NCBI RefSeq assembly: GCF_002160765.1
Contig: NZ_NFLF01000005.1
Location: 1 to 64,000, forward strand
Reading direction: 5' to 3'
DNA from: Lachnoclostridium sp. An138
GTDB lineage: Bacteria; Bacillota; Clostridia; Lachnospirales; Lachnospiraceae
Length of the DNA: 64,000 bases
Part shown: in pieces, positions 16,414 to 25,122 of the stretch
Layout: each line of letters opens with the position of its first letter
Numbering within the stretch: the first letter of the stretch is position 1
The notes under the pieces: generated by a model
What the model saw: the letters and a program-made list of their open reading frames with translations, nothing else
The model's database searches: none
Told to the model about the DNA's origin: nothing
Position numbers and translations under genes: made by a program

Positions 16414-16908
16414 TTACCTTCTTTTCCACCAGCCCTTTATCCAGGACCGCCGGGATTTTTTCGGAGGCTCTGCCGGCTGCGGAGGTCTTACCGGTTCTCT
16501 CACCACAGGCGGTTCCAGATAGCGTTTTATTCCCACCTTATATACACGGAAGGGTCCGATATAATTTCCGTCCAGATCCAGCAGGGCATATAAGGTGATT
16601 TCTTCATCCGGAGTCATGCCGAAGCCGTCCTCATCCGCCCAGTACATTCCGTCTGGCTGAACCTGCCAGCGAATGATATAGCTGTGCTCGTCAAATTTCC
16701 CAAATTCTGTCCGGTAGCGGATCACTGGCTCCAGGCAGCCCTCTTCTGTAAGATGCGACGTCCATTCTTTCTCCTTCACGATCCCCGGGAAACCGACAAA
16801 TCGTCCTGTCTTATCCGTAATCGCTTTTTGCCGGCCGGTCCGGTCGCTGGTAAAGATAATTTCCGGATTCTCCCTCAAACCATAGCTGTAAGAATGCGAA
16901 AAACCCAT
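16414..16908 (-). CDS. Hypothetical protein with basic, Pro-rich tail
   Basis: A 164-residue cytoplasmic protein of unknown family. Residues 1-125 are mainly beta strands (ITDKTGRFVGFPGIV, YIIRWQVQPDG, TLYALLDLDGNYIGPF). The tail (130-164) is rich in Pro, Glu and Arg and ends with Trp and Arg residues (SWIKGWWKRR), a possible nucleic-acid or membrane contact. AGAGAGGAGGGAGCT precedes the ATG. Last gene of the long operon, 17 nt after the macro-domain gene. No function assigned. Confidence 0.6.
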   Translation of the reverse strand: MGFSHSYSYGLRENPEIIFTSDRTGRQKAITDKTGRFVGFPGIVKEKEWTSHLTEEGCLEPVIRYRTEFGKFDEHSYIIRWQVQPDGMYWADEDGFGMTPDEEITLYALLDLDGNYIGPFRVYKVGIKRYLEPPVVREPVRPPQPAEPPKKSRRSWIKGWWKRR

Positions 16909-16925
16909 AAGCTCCCTCCTCTCTG

Positions 16926-17507
16926 TCAGTCTTCAGCAGCAGGGCCGTCCTCGGCTGCCGCCCCGGACTTTTCCAGTTCTTCCAGAACACAATCGTATAC
17001 GCGCCGGTCCACGCAGGAAAACACCACTTCCATCCGCTGATCCGGATTAGCCTTCAGCCATCTCTGCACTGTTCTCACGGCAATTTCCGCCGCTTCCTTT
17101 TTCGGAAAATGGTAAATTCCTGTAGAGACAGCCGGAAAGGCAATAGAACGAATCCCATGTTCCTTCGCCAGCTCCAGACAGTTTTTGTAGCAGACAGCCA
17201 GCAATCCCTCATCGTCCCGCCCATAGACAGGGCCCACCGTATGGATGACATATCTGGCCGGAAGCCTGTAGCCTCCGGTGAGCTTCGCCTGTCCCGTATC
17301 GCAGCCGCCCAGCGTCCTGCACTCCTCCAGCAGCCCCGGTCCTGCCGCCCTGTGAATCGCACCGTCCACGCCACCTCCGCCCAGCAGGGTCTTGTTGGCG
17401 GCGTTTACAATGCAGTCCACCTCCAGACGGGTGATATCTTCATTTGTAAGCAGAATTCCCTTTACCGGTCCGAACCTTTTGATTTCCTCTGCAGCAGTTC
17501 TCATGAG
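16926..17507 (-). CDS. Macro-domain ADP-ribosyl hydrolase, MacroD-like
   Basis: A 193-residue macro domain that binds ADP-ribose and, in MacroD-type members, removes it from acidic residues or hydrolyses O-acetyl-ADP-ribose. Binding loops are intact: ITRLEVDCIVNAANKTLLGG (24-43) with the NAAN and GGGGVDGAIHRAAGP catalytic segment (about 42-56), and FPAVSTGIYHFP (123-134) that wraps the phosphates. Start 17507 has AGGAGGAG upstream and overlaps the vWA gene end by 7 nt, so expression is coupled. It fits a theme of ADP-ribose handling shared with the NADAR and ADP-ribosylglycohydrolase genes of the second operon. Confidence 0.9.
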   Translation of the reverse strand, partial: LMRTAAEEIKRFGPVKGILLTNEDITRLEVDCIVNAANKTLLGGGGVDGAIHRAAGPGLLEECRTLGGCDTGQAKLTGGYRLPARYVIHTVGPVYGRDDEGLLAVCYKNCLELAKEHGIRSIAFPAVSTGIYHFPKKEAAEIAVRTVQRWLKANPDQRMEVVFSCVDRRVYDCVLEELEKSGAAAEDGPAAED

Positions 17508-18163
17508 TCTCCTCCTCTTTCCTTTACATCTTTCTCGAGCTCCCTCTTCCATTCCGCGCCGACCGCCGATCCTCCGGGCGCGTTCCGCAAGCTGGAAACT
17601 GCTCCTCCGACTGCCCCGAAGCTTCTGGCAATTCCCTTGCTGTCATTGACATAAGACGACGCCCTGTCTGCCCCGATGCCAAAGCGCCGGGCTTCCTTCA
17701 CCGCGTCCATATTTGCTCCCAGAAACAGGAATTCCCAGTCCCGCTCTGCCTTCAGGCGTTCCAGAAGTCCTTTTACCTTGTCATAGCTGTATTCCCTGCT
17801 GGAATTTTCATAGCCGTCTGTAATGATGACCACGATCACCTTTCCGGCCTTCTGATCCTCTGTAAGCGCTTTCTGTACGGCAGCCATCCGGTTCACCGTA
17901 TCTCCGATGGCATCCAGAAGAGCCGTCATGCCGCCGACCCTGTATTCACGATCCGTCAGCGCCTTTACTTCTTCAATCGGCACTCTGTCATGCAGCAGGC
18001 TGATATCGCTGCTGAACAGCACCGTAGTCACATTGGCGCTGCCCGGCTCTTTCTTCTGCTTTTCCAGCATGCTGTTGTAGCCGCCGACAGTATCCGCCTC
18101 CAGTCCCTGCATGGAACCGCTCTTATCCAGAATAAATACAAGCTCTGTCAAATCTTTTCTCAT
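17501..18163 (-). CDS. von Willebrand factor A domain protein
   Basis: A 220-residue vWA protein (TerY/CoxE-like in size). A complete metal-ion-dependent adhesion site is visible: DKSGSM (13-18), the Thr in GGMTALLDAIG, and the Asp in IITDGYEN. No signal peptide, so it is probably a cytoplasmic scaffold. In other bacteria such proteins accompany ATPases or chaperones. The long upstream frame (to 18280) is discarded because GGGAGGGAAAG precedes the ATG at 18163. It overlaps the macro-domain gene. The partner is unknown; the neighbouring Hsp70-like proteins are the obvious candidates. Confidence 0.85.
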   Translation of the reverse strand: MRKDLTELVFILDKSGSMQGLEADTVGGYNSMLEKQKKEPGSANVTTVLFSSDISLLHDRVPIEEVKALTDREYRVGGMTALLDAIGDTVNRMAAVQKALTEDQKAGKVIVVIITDGYENSSREYSYDKVKGLLERLKAERDWEFLFLGANMDAVKEARRFGIGADRASSYVNDSKGIARSFGAVGGAVSSLRNAPGGSAVGAEWKRELEKDVKERGGDS

Positions 18164-18335
18164 TTTTCTTTCCCTCCCTGCGTTCTGTGATTGTACTCTG
18201 CTCAGCCAGACTTCCGGTTTCCTACTCTTCCGGTCTGCTGATGAAATAAGCTTAGCACACAAAAAGCCTGATGCGGACATCCTGGTATTTTTAAGCTACA
18301 GAAGGGAAGTTTTCCGAAAATATCTCTGGTATGCT

Positions 18336-20819
18336 CTAAAGCATCTTCCATTTTATCAGTCCGTTTTGCCGCATGACCGATGGCGGCACTGGCTCTGCTT
18401 TCCGGAAAAAGAGGCCTTTTGTCTTCTTTTCTCCGCTATTATAGCTGATTACGCATATAGAATATATCAAATCACCATTCTTTCTGACGCCTGCTGCGCA
18501 GAGGGTCTCTTTGCCACCTCCCGCCTGCTGATACAGCTTTACCGCCAGAATATCCCGCCATTCCCGGATCTGTTCTTTCAAAATGCCTGTGCCTTCCACT
18601 CTTCCATCCTTCCGCAGCCCAAGCATCTGGCCTCCTCCCGGGCTGACAGCAATCGATGAAATTTCACTCCACTGATACAGCTCCCTCTCTGCCTCTTCTG
18701 TTCTCCTGCCGGCTATAGCCACAGTTCCATTCCTGCGGATACCCGCCACCGTATTCTGGAGACAGAATATCTTTTCTATATTTCCCCAGGATGCTGTCTG
18801 TGAAATAAGTTTCCGAATGAGCTCTCTGTCCGCAAAACGCCCGCCTGACGGTATGATTTTTACCATCCCGTTTTCCAGAATGGCCGCTGCCATGCTCAGG
18901 CTGGCATCTATCGCCCGTACTTTTTCATGCGCAAGGCTATTTTCGTATTTCCATTCCTCTCCGTTATCATTCAGAAGCACACAGGATCTGTCTTTTCTCC
19001 ACCCAATCAGCCAGTTGTTCTTATAATCAATGTCTGTGATTTCTTTCCACTGACTGATAACATTCCAGAGTCCCCTGTCTTTTCGCTGCTGGCTCAGATT
19101 TCCGAGGCTGTCCTTCTCATAATATTTCACTGTCACCACAGTGCCGTCTTTCTTAAGGCCAAACGGCCGCGCCAACATCAAAGTTCCGTAATCATAATTC
19201 ACGATCTTCACAATGTCTGACCAGAGCTCCTGGCCTTTGAGCTGAAACTCTCCGGCCCGGCTGAGCGCTGCAATTTCTTTTACTGCCTTCGGGACGTCTT
19301 CTCCTGAAACGCTGCTGCACATATGGTATCTGTCCCAGTTATCTGCCAATATCTGAGTATCTTCCACAATCTTAGAGCCGTAGTTTTTCAGCGCTGCCTT
19401 CTGCAGTATTCCTTTTGCATCCAGAGCCGCAATCTGAATATCACTGCTTCCGGCGCTGCGGTTTCTATAAATATCAAACCGTTTCCCTATATCTTCCGAA
19501 TCCGGCCCGCCCTTTGCAGAAGAAGTTCCTTTCTCATCCGACCCGGCCTTTACCGGGAGAGCGCCTTTCTCATCCGGCTCAGCCTGTACTGAAGGAGCCT
19601 CTTTCTTATTCGGTTTCAGTTCTGCCGACATAGGCGTATACACCAGGCCCAGCGCCACCGTCTCCTGGGGCCTCGTCACAGGAATCACCCGCTCTGGATT
19701 CTCTGCAATCTTCGGAAGCAGCTCCCCGCAGATCTCAGGCATCCTCCCTGTCAGCATCTCCTTTACAAAATACCACTGGCTGTGGCCGCCGGTCAGGAGC
19801 ACCAGCTCGATGTCCCGGGCGGCGGCACCGGCCGCATTGACGCATCCGTTCACCAGCTCCGGAAACTTTTTCAGATATTCTGCCGCGTTTTCTTCAAAAA
19901 CACTGCGCGTCAGTCCATAGGGCTCCATCTCCAGATCCAGAAGTTCTGTGATCAAATCCAGATCGGCAAAGCCCTCCACCCGCTCGTTTCGGGCCAGGGC
20001 CGGCGAAACGACCATCTCCTTCCAGGTCTTGAACTTGTCGAAACCGCACCGCTTCAAAACCATGCCGGCCATGTCCTCCGGCAGCTTTTCCCGGATATAA
20101 TCCTGCAGAAGCATTTCCACCTCCTGGCCGCCGAACAGGATATCACCGCTTACGGGCCATGTGGACAGAATCTCCGTCTCTGCCCGTTCCCCTGGCGTGT
20201 AGCGGCAGAGCACCAGATCGGTCGTACCCGCTCCCATATCAATCAAAAGAACCGTACAGGATTTTCCTTCTTTCAAATATCCCCTTTTCTGCAGGTAATC
20301 CTGGCTCTGAAGCGTCACCGCATGGATCGCCGCCTGTGCCTCGTCCATCCCCTCTACCCTGGGAAAACCCGCCTTTTCCGCCGCTTCCACCATAAACCTT
20401 TTTGTATCCGCACTCCATTTGACCGGATAGCTGATCAGAGTACGCTCCTGATCGTCCGCGTCTCCCAGATGACCGCCCTCGCTCTGAGCTCTGTAGACTG
20501 CCGCAAGATAAACCAGGAATTCCTGCGTCAGTTCCCGGGCTTCCTGTCTCCTTTTCTCATCCGGGCTCTCCAGATCTGTCTTGAAGCCGTGAAACAATAT
20601 AGCCTTTTTCTTCGCCACCTGCGCGTCATAACCATAATATGCAGTGTCCCCGGTCCGCTGAATCAGCGTAGGCACAGTCGGGTATGTCCCGTTGAAAATG
20701 ACGGAATTCGTATCCAGAACACTTCCGCCTTCCACAGGCATCCCGTCTTTGTACCGTTTTACGCGCACGACAGAGGTGCTTGTTCCAAAATCAATTCCTA
20801 TGATACGTTCTGCCGCCAT
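18336..20819 (-). CDS. Hsp70-like ATPase with RCC1-like C-terminus
   Basis: An 827-residue protein. Residues 1-397 form an Hsp70/actin-fold ATPase: IGIDFGTSTSVVRVKRY (phosphate 1), LLIDMGAGTTDLVLCRY (191-207, phosphate 2) and VLLTGGHSQWYFVKE (340-354, adenosine). No canonical substrate-binding domain follows. A charged linker with imperfect repeats (PDEKGALPVKAGSDEKG, 400-444) leads to about 380 residues of RCC1-type propeller blades, each with a W...I pattern and a GLKKDGTVV or GLRKDGRVEG turn. Paralogues at 20901 and 53326 share the ATPase but carry different C-termini. It probably recognises a specific partner through the propeller and drives remodelling. Ribosome site GCGAGTGAAAG is weak. 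A 172-nt gap to the vWA gene follows. Confidence 0.85.
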   Translation of the reverse strand: MAAERIIGIDFGTSTSVVRVKRYKDGMPVEGGSVLDTNSVIFNGTYPTVPTLIQRTGDTAYYGYDAQVAKKKAILFHGFKTDLESPDEKRRQEARELTQEFLVYLAAVYRAQSEGGHLGDADDQERTLISYPVKWSADTKRFMVEAAEKAGFPRVEGMDEAQAAIHAVTLQSQDYLQKRGYLKEGKSCTVLLIDMGAGTTDLVLCRYTPGERAETEILSTWPVSGDILFGGQEVEMLLQDYIREKLPEDMAGMVLKRCGFDKFKTWKEMVVSPALARNERVEGFADLDLITELLDLEMEPYGLTRSVFEENAAEYLKKFPELVNGCVNAAGAAARDIELVLLTGGHSQWYFVKEMLTGRMPEICGELLPKIAENPERVIPVTRPQETVALGLVYTPMSAELKPNKKEAPSVQAEPDEKGALPVKAGSDEKGTSSAKGGPDSEDIGKRFDIYRNRSAGSSDIQIAALDAKGILQKAALKNYGSKIVEDTQILADNWDRYHMCSSVSGEDVPKAVKEIAALSRAGEFQLKGQELWSDIVKIVNYDYGTLMLARPFGLKKDGTVVTVKYYEKDSLGNLSQQRKDRGLWNVISQWKEITDIDYKNNWLIGWRKDRSCVLLNDNGEEWKYENSLAHEKVRAIDASLSMAAAILENGMVKIIPSGGRFADRELIRKLISQTASWGNIEKIFCLQNTVAGIRRNGTVAIAGRRTEEAERELYQWSEISSIAVSPGGGQMLGLRKDGRVEGTGILKEQIREWRDILAVKLYQQAGGGKETLCAAGVRKNGDLIYSICVISYNSGEKKTKGLFFRKAEPVPPSVMRQNGLIKWKML

Positions 20820-20900
20820 TTTCTTTCACTCGCTTTCTAATATTTCTTTTTCCCCTGATTCCCCTGAAGCTGCGCGGACGGCCGTTCCTGTCAGCCTGTG

Positions 20901-22667
20901 TTATCCCTGTTTCCTGTTCTGCCGCAGGTACTTCTGAAGCTCCTCAATGAACCGCAGGGCGTTCCCGGGCTCCCCGGTCTTTGTATGGCAGAGAGTGAGA
21001 GGGCCGATGCCGATTCCAAACTCCCCGATGTCAAAGGGCCGGAAACCGCTGTCTGCAAAAATCTCCCAGGAAATGAATTCCATGCCCCCGTATCTTCTGC
21101 TGTAGACTCCGCTTTCCGCGAAAGCATAGCCGTATTTACAGGTTCCCAGAAGCGTCGTGTCGCAGGCCAGATAAACCTTTTCGCCTGCTGAAATCCCCAG
21201 ATATTCCCGCAGCAGGGTCATGTTCTTCACTGCGAAATCACCCCGGCCGGGATGCACAAAATCCTGTCCTGCCGTGAATTTCTCCACCAGCTCTGACAGG
21301 CTGAAAGAGCTGGCTGCAGGCTCCGGCAGACTGGAAGAGCTGCCTGCAGACTCCGGCAGAACCACCGGACTGGCCGCAGACTTCGAAGCACCTCCGAAGC
21401 CCTCCGCATCCATAACATACACATTCTCTGTGATGTTCTCCGCGTCTGCCAGGCCGGCCGGGGAGCCTGAAAAGGAATCCATCGGCGCGTAGACAAGGCC
21501 CAGCGCCACCGTCTCCTGGGGTCTCGTCACAGAGAGAATGCGGTTCGAGTCCTCTGTGATCTGAGGCAGAAGGCTGCCGCAGACCGCGGGCAGCCTGCCG
21601 GTCAGAATCTCTTTTACAAAATACCATTGGCTGTGGCCGCCGGTCAGAATCACCAGATCGATGTCCGCGTCCTTTACGCCGGACGCGGCGATGCAGCCCC
21701 GGATGAGAGCGGGAAATTTTTTCAGGTAGGCTTCTGCCTTCTCCTCGAAGGTCTGCCGGGTCAGATGCCAGGGTTCCATCTCCACGTCATAGAGCTCTGC
21801 GATCATATCCAGATCCGGGAAATTTTCTACCGTATCATTTCTTAAAAGTCCCGGCGACACGGTGTTTTCCTTCCAGGCCTTGAACTTGTCTGCGCTGCAT
21901 TTTGAGAGGATCTTTTCTGCCATGTCCTCAGGCAGCTTTGTTCTGGCGTAATCCCGCAGAAGCTCGTCGGCCTCGCGGCCTCCGAAAAGCACATTTCCTC
22001 CCACAGGCCAGGAAACAAGCGTCTCTGTCACGGGACTGTCTCCGGGCGTATACCGGCACAGGGCCAGGTCCGTCGTCCCCGCGCCCATATCAATGAGAAG
22101 AACGGTACAGGGCCGTCCCTCCCTCAGATAGCCTTCTTTTTTCAGATAGCTTTCGCTCTGCAGAGTCACGGCATGGATGGCGGCCTGGGCCTCATCCATG
22201 CCCTCTACATTGGGAAAGCCCGCCTGGCCGGCCGCTTCCAGCATGAACTTTTTCGTCCCGCTGCCCCATTTTACCGGATAGCTGATGATCGTCCGTTCCC
22301 GGTCGTCCGCCTCTCCCAGATGGCCGCCCTCGCTCTGGCTTTTATATACCCCCGCCAGATATTTCAGGAATTCCTGCGTCAGTTCCCGGGCCTTCTGCCG
22401 CTTTTCCGGGTCCGGGCTTTCCAGATCCACCTTAAAGCTGTGATACAGGACAGCTCCCCTTTTGGCTGTCTGCGCATCGCAGCCAAAATAGGCGTTCTCT
22501 CCCAGCCTCTGTATCAGAGTCGGAACCATGGGAATCCCGTTATTGAATACGACGGCCTCTGCCGCCAGCCGTTCCTGGCTTACGGGTTCCCCGCCGCGGT
22601 ACCGTTTTACCCGGATCACCGAGGTGCTTGTGCCGAAATCGACCCCAATCACACGCTCCGCCGCCAT
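20901..22667 (-). CDS. Hsp70-like ATPase with PH-like C-terminus
   Basis: A 588-residue protein. The ATPase half (1-395) is a close paralogue of the upstream and distant Hsp70-like proteins (VIGVDFGTSTSVIRVKRY; LLIDMGAGTTDLALCRY; VILTGGHSQWYFVKE). A Ser/Ala/Pro-rich linker with repeats of LPEPAASSFSLSELVE type (about 425-460) follows. The C-terminal 125 residues resemble the small PH-like domain seen in bacterial stress proteins (KVYLACDTTLLGTCKYGYAF, then FISWEIFADSGF and a final helix FIEELQKYLRQ). No peptide-binding domain or lid. It lies in the operon between the other Hsp70-like gene (81 nt) and the LytTR gene (18 nt). Confidence 0.85.
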   Translation of the reverse strand: MAAERVIGVDFGTSTSVIRVKRYRGGEPVSQERLAAEAVVFNNGIPMVPTLIQRLGENAYFGCDAQTAKRGAVLYHSFKVDLESPDPEKRQKARELTQEFLKYLAGVYKSQSEGGHLGEADDRERTIISYPVKWGSGTKKFMLEAAGQAGFPNVEGMDEAQAAIHAVTLQSESYLKKEGYLREGRPCTVLLIDMGAGTTDLALCRYTPGDSPVTETLVSWPVGGNVLFGGREADELLRDYARTKLPEDMAEKILSKCSADKFKAWKENTVSPGLLRNDTVENFPDLDMIAELYDVEMEPWHLTRQTFEEKAEAYLKKFPALIRGCIAASGVKDADIDLVILTGGHSQWYFVKEILTGRLPAVCGSLLPQITEDSNRILSVTRPQETVALGLVYAPMDSFSGSPAGLADAENITENVYVMDAEGFGGASKSAASPVVLPESAGSSSSLPEPAASSFSLSELVEKFTAGQDFVHPGRGDFAVKNMTLLREYLGISAGEKVYLACDTTLLGTCKYGYAFAESGVYSRRYGGMEFISWEIFADSGFRPFDIGEFGIGIGPLTLCHTKTGEPGNALRFIEELQKYLRQNRKQG

Positions 22668-22685
22668 AACACCATCCCCTCTCTG

Positions 22686-23405
22686 TCAGTTATTCTGTGC
22701 TTTCAGCTCCCGCAGCCGTTCCAGCGCTCTTCCGTACCAGGCGTCCGAGATCGGAAGGGTCTCTCCGCCTGACAGCCGCACCAGATGAGCCCCCTTGTCC
22801 AGGGTCTCCACATAGCGGCTGTTTACAATATAGCTTTTATGTATCCGCACAAACCGCCCGTCCAGCTGGGGCTCCAGCGGCGATAACCGGGAAAAGAGCC
22901 GCAGCCCTTCCCCGGAAGCCGTATGAATCTCCACATATTTCAGATCGCTCTGCAGATACCGGATATGGGAAAGGGGAATGCAGTACATCCCCTTTCTCCC
23001 TTCGTAGAAAAAGATGTCCTCCGCGCCGGAGAGTTCCTCCAGAATCCTGTCCAGGATTTTCTGCAGCTCTTCCTTTCCTCTGTCGTCCTTTCGGAGAAAG
23101 AAGGCCGCAGGGCGGGTGGGAAGAAGCGGCTCCAGAGCGCAGGGCTCCCAGCGGTAATAGGCAATCCTGCATTCCGGATTGAGGCGGTACAGCAGCTCTC
23201 CTGCCCTGCGCCCTGCGTCCCGGTCCAGGGAAATCAGCGCGAAGCTGATTCTTTTCGCGTACTTTTCCAGCTTCTGCTCTGTCACATTCTGGGTAAACCA
23301 GAGCAGATTCAGTTCCCGGTTCTCCCGGATCAGATACTCCACCGTCCATTCCCGGAGAAGATCTCTCACTCTTTCATCCGTCTCAAAAACTGCCGCGCAG
23401 ATCAT
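22686..23405 (-). CDS. LytTR-family DNA-binding response regulator, degenerate receiver
   Basis: A 239-residue regulator. Residues 1-125 look like a receiver fold, but the usual phospho-acceptor region reads FALISLDRDAGRR and the acidic pair is weak, so phosphorylation is doubtful. Residues 135-235 form a LytTR domain (GMYCIPLSHIRYLQSDLKYVE, then FVRIHKSYIVNSRYVE and LPISDAWYGRALERL), which binds DNA through beta strands. The start overlaps the preceding gene by 4 nt. It could control this locus; the two palindromic start-region sites at 42.4 and 55.9 kb are candidate targets, although LytTR sites are usually direct repeats. Confidence 0.85.
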   Translation of the reverse strand: MICAAVFETDERVRDLLREWTVEYLIRENRELNLLWFTQNVTEQKLEKYAKRISFALISLDRDAGRRAGELLYRLNPECRIAYYRWEPCALEPLLPTRPAAFFLRKDDRGKEELQKILDRILEELSGAEDIFFYEGRKGMYCIPLSHIRYLQSDLKYVEIHTASGEGLRLFSRLSPLEPQLDGRFVRIHKSYIVNSRYVETLDKGAHLVRLSGGETLPISDAWYGRALERLRELKAQNN

Positions 23406-23875
23406 GCTTCCGTTCCTCCGTACAGGCCCGTAAGACCCAGCTTTTCCACTGTCTCCCGGTATGTCTTCTGGTATTTGTCTACGCTCATATCAGAGACCCG
23501 GCCGTCCTGCTCCTGGAAGGACAGAACTCTGTCGCAGGCGGCGTACAGCTCTTTCATCAGCTCCGCGCCCCGTTCTGTAAGCCACGCAGCCTCCACGCTG
23601 CAGACCGGCTCTGTGATATCGATTTTCCGCTCGAACATCAGATTGCGGAAGCAGACCAGCCTCTTAAAGGGATATACAAAGCTCAATTCAAACTGCTGGG
23701 GATAATAAATTACCTTACCGTCCTGATATTCCTCCCTGTGGGGTTTAAAGCTCATGCAGAGCCGTCCTGCCTTTTTCTCCAGACAGGGAAGCCCCAGCAG
23801 CATCTGCATGGGCAGCTCCGTCCGGATTACGGGATGGTTCATCAGTTCCTTTACAATATTTTCTGAATTCATCAT
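23402..23875 (-). CDS. Conserved hypothetical protein of the chaperone locus
   Basis: A 157-residue cytoplasmic protein of unknown family. It has a mixed alpha/beta pattern with aromatic and positively charged patches (YYPQQFELSFVYPFKRL, 57-73) and a helical C-terminus. No catalytic motif, signal or membrane segment. AAGGAGTAAGCT precedes the ATG pair. It lies 3 nt after the C39-like gene and overlaps the LytTR gene by 4 nt, so the three are translated together, suggesting a joint regulatory or processing step. Confidence 0.6.
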   Translation of the reverse strand: MMNSENIVKELMNHPVIRTELPMQMLLGLPCLEKKAGRLCMSFKPHREEYQDGKVIYYPQQFELSFVYPFKRLVCFRNLMFERKIDITEPVCSVEAAWLTERGAELMKELYAACDRVLSFQEQDGRVSDMSVDKYQKTYRETVEKLGLTGLYGGTEA

Positions 23876-23878
23876 AGC

Positions 23879-24565
23879 TTACTCCTTATCTGCGGACACT
23901 GTATAATTTCCGCTGGTGCTCCAGGCTGTCATAAAGGTACTCAGATCATGGCGGATTCCCTGCCCGTTCTCCACCCCCGGATCATTCAGAATGATCTGAA
24001 TGTTGTCCGGATCTGTGCCGTCGATTCCGATGACCTGTACGGCATGATTGGCCGACATGCCCGGAAGGTTCGCCATGGCCGGATTGGCCAGAACCATATT
24101 GTTTACCCCTACGATCACCTTTTCTCCATTATCCAGCATTTCGGCCAGCTCCGCAAGGGTAACCCCATTCTGCCGTTCTACCTCCAGTCCCAGCTCCTCC
24201 AGAATGTTGCCTACATCCGCTACGGGCGTTCCCGTGGCCGGATCGTACCAGCCCCGCTCCGTGGCCAGCTGAATCAGCTCCTGCTCGGAGAACTCCCGGT
24301 CCAGCAGCTGCTCCGCCACGAACTCCTGGCAGGCCACCGCACAGGAATTCTGCTCTGTCTGGTGATGCCAGTTCTCCATGTCCTTCTCCGGATCGCCGGA
24401 AATATCATCTCCCTCAAAAAAATCCTTAAAACTTTCCATCAGGCCGCCCAGCTCCTGCTGCATCTCCCCGATGTTCTCCATCAGCACGCCTTCTTCCAGC
24501 TCCTGCTGTCCTTCCGCCTGCTCCATGGCCTCCGCCATATCGTCATCCCAAATCTCCAGTGACAT
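23879..24565 (-). CDS. C39-like cysteine peptidase-fold protein
   Basis: A 228-residue protein. Residues 1-65 are acidic and helical (poly-Glu/Met). Residues 66-225 match the C39-like papain fold: QNSCAVACQEF with catalytic Cys75 (or Cys79), SANHAVQVIGID with His174, and ILNDPGVENG with Asn194/Asp195. Such domains occur in bacteriocin-processing transporters and in cytoplasmic peptidase-like proteins; here no transporter or leader peptide is near. It may cleave a locus-encoded protein or act as a non-catalytic binder. In operon with the two following genes (3-nt gap). Confidence 0.75.
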   Translation of the reverse strand: MSLEIWDDDMAEAMEQAEGQQELEEGVLMENIGEMQQELGGLMESFKDFFEGDDISGDPEKDMENWHHQTEQNSCAVACQEFVAEQLLDREFSEQELIQLATERGWYDPATGTPVADVGNILEELGLEVERQNGVTLAELAEMLDNGEKVIVGVNNMVLANPAMANLPGMSANHAVQVIGIDGTDPDNIQIILNDPGVENGQGIRHDLSTFMTAWSTSGNYTVSADKE

Positions 24566-24622
24566 TGCTTCACCTCCATAAAATCCTTTTTATCCCTCTG
24601 CCCCTTTAAAACACCGGCCAAA

Positions 24623-25036
24623 TCACTCCAGAAGCGCTATCTTTCCATCCAGGAACCAGATCTCCCGTTCCAGATCCGCCACTTCTTTTGTGTATACCTT
24701 TACCTGGAATTCACGTCTGGAAATAGCTGAATCCACGCCCTCCATACCCTGCTCTTTATTCGATTCCAGCTGTTCCAGCGCTTTTTCAGAATGCTCCAGA
24801 TTGTCTTTTGCCGCGTTCAGCTTTCTCTGCAGATAGCTGCGTTCGTCGTAAAGCTTCTCCAGCTGTTCCTGGCGTCTCTGCTCCTCCAGAAGCTCCTGTT
24901 CCGTCATCTCGCCGCTTCCCAGCGTGCACTCCGCCTCTTCCAGACTGTTTTCTGCCAGTTCTGGAGCTTCTTCTATCTTTTCATTCTCATATGTTTCGTT
25001 CTCGTATTCCTCATAATCCATCCATTCCATGCTCAT
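24623..25036 (-). CDS. Acidic coiled-coil protein
   Basis: A 137-residue protein. The first 45 residues are strongly acidic (many Glu, Asn, Tyr). Residues 50-135 form a long coiled coil with heptad-like Leu spacing (EQLEKLYDERSYLQRKLNAA, then EKALEQLESNKEQ). No membrane segment. GAAAGGAGGAAAGAG precedes the ATG. It sits between the HerA-like ATPase and C39-like genes and may be a scaffold or adaptor for either. Family not recognised. Confidence 0.6.
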   Translation of the reverse strand: MSMEWMDYEEYENETYENEKIEEAPELAENSLEEAECTLGSGEMTEQELLEEQRRQEQLEKLYDERSYLQRKLNAAKDNLEHSEKALEQLESNKEQGMEGVDSAISRREFQVKVYTKEVADLEREIWFLDGKIALLE

Positions 25037-25122
25037 GTCTCTTTCCTCCTTTCCCTGTCCGCTTTTGTATACATCAGGTCCTGCCGGGGATTCCTGCGCC
25101 GGCTTTTTCCTGCGGCAGGTTT

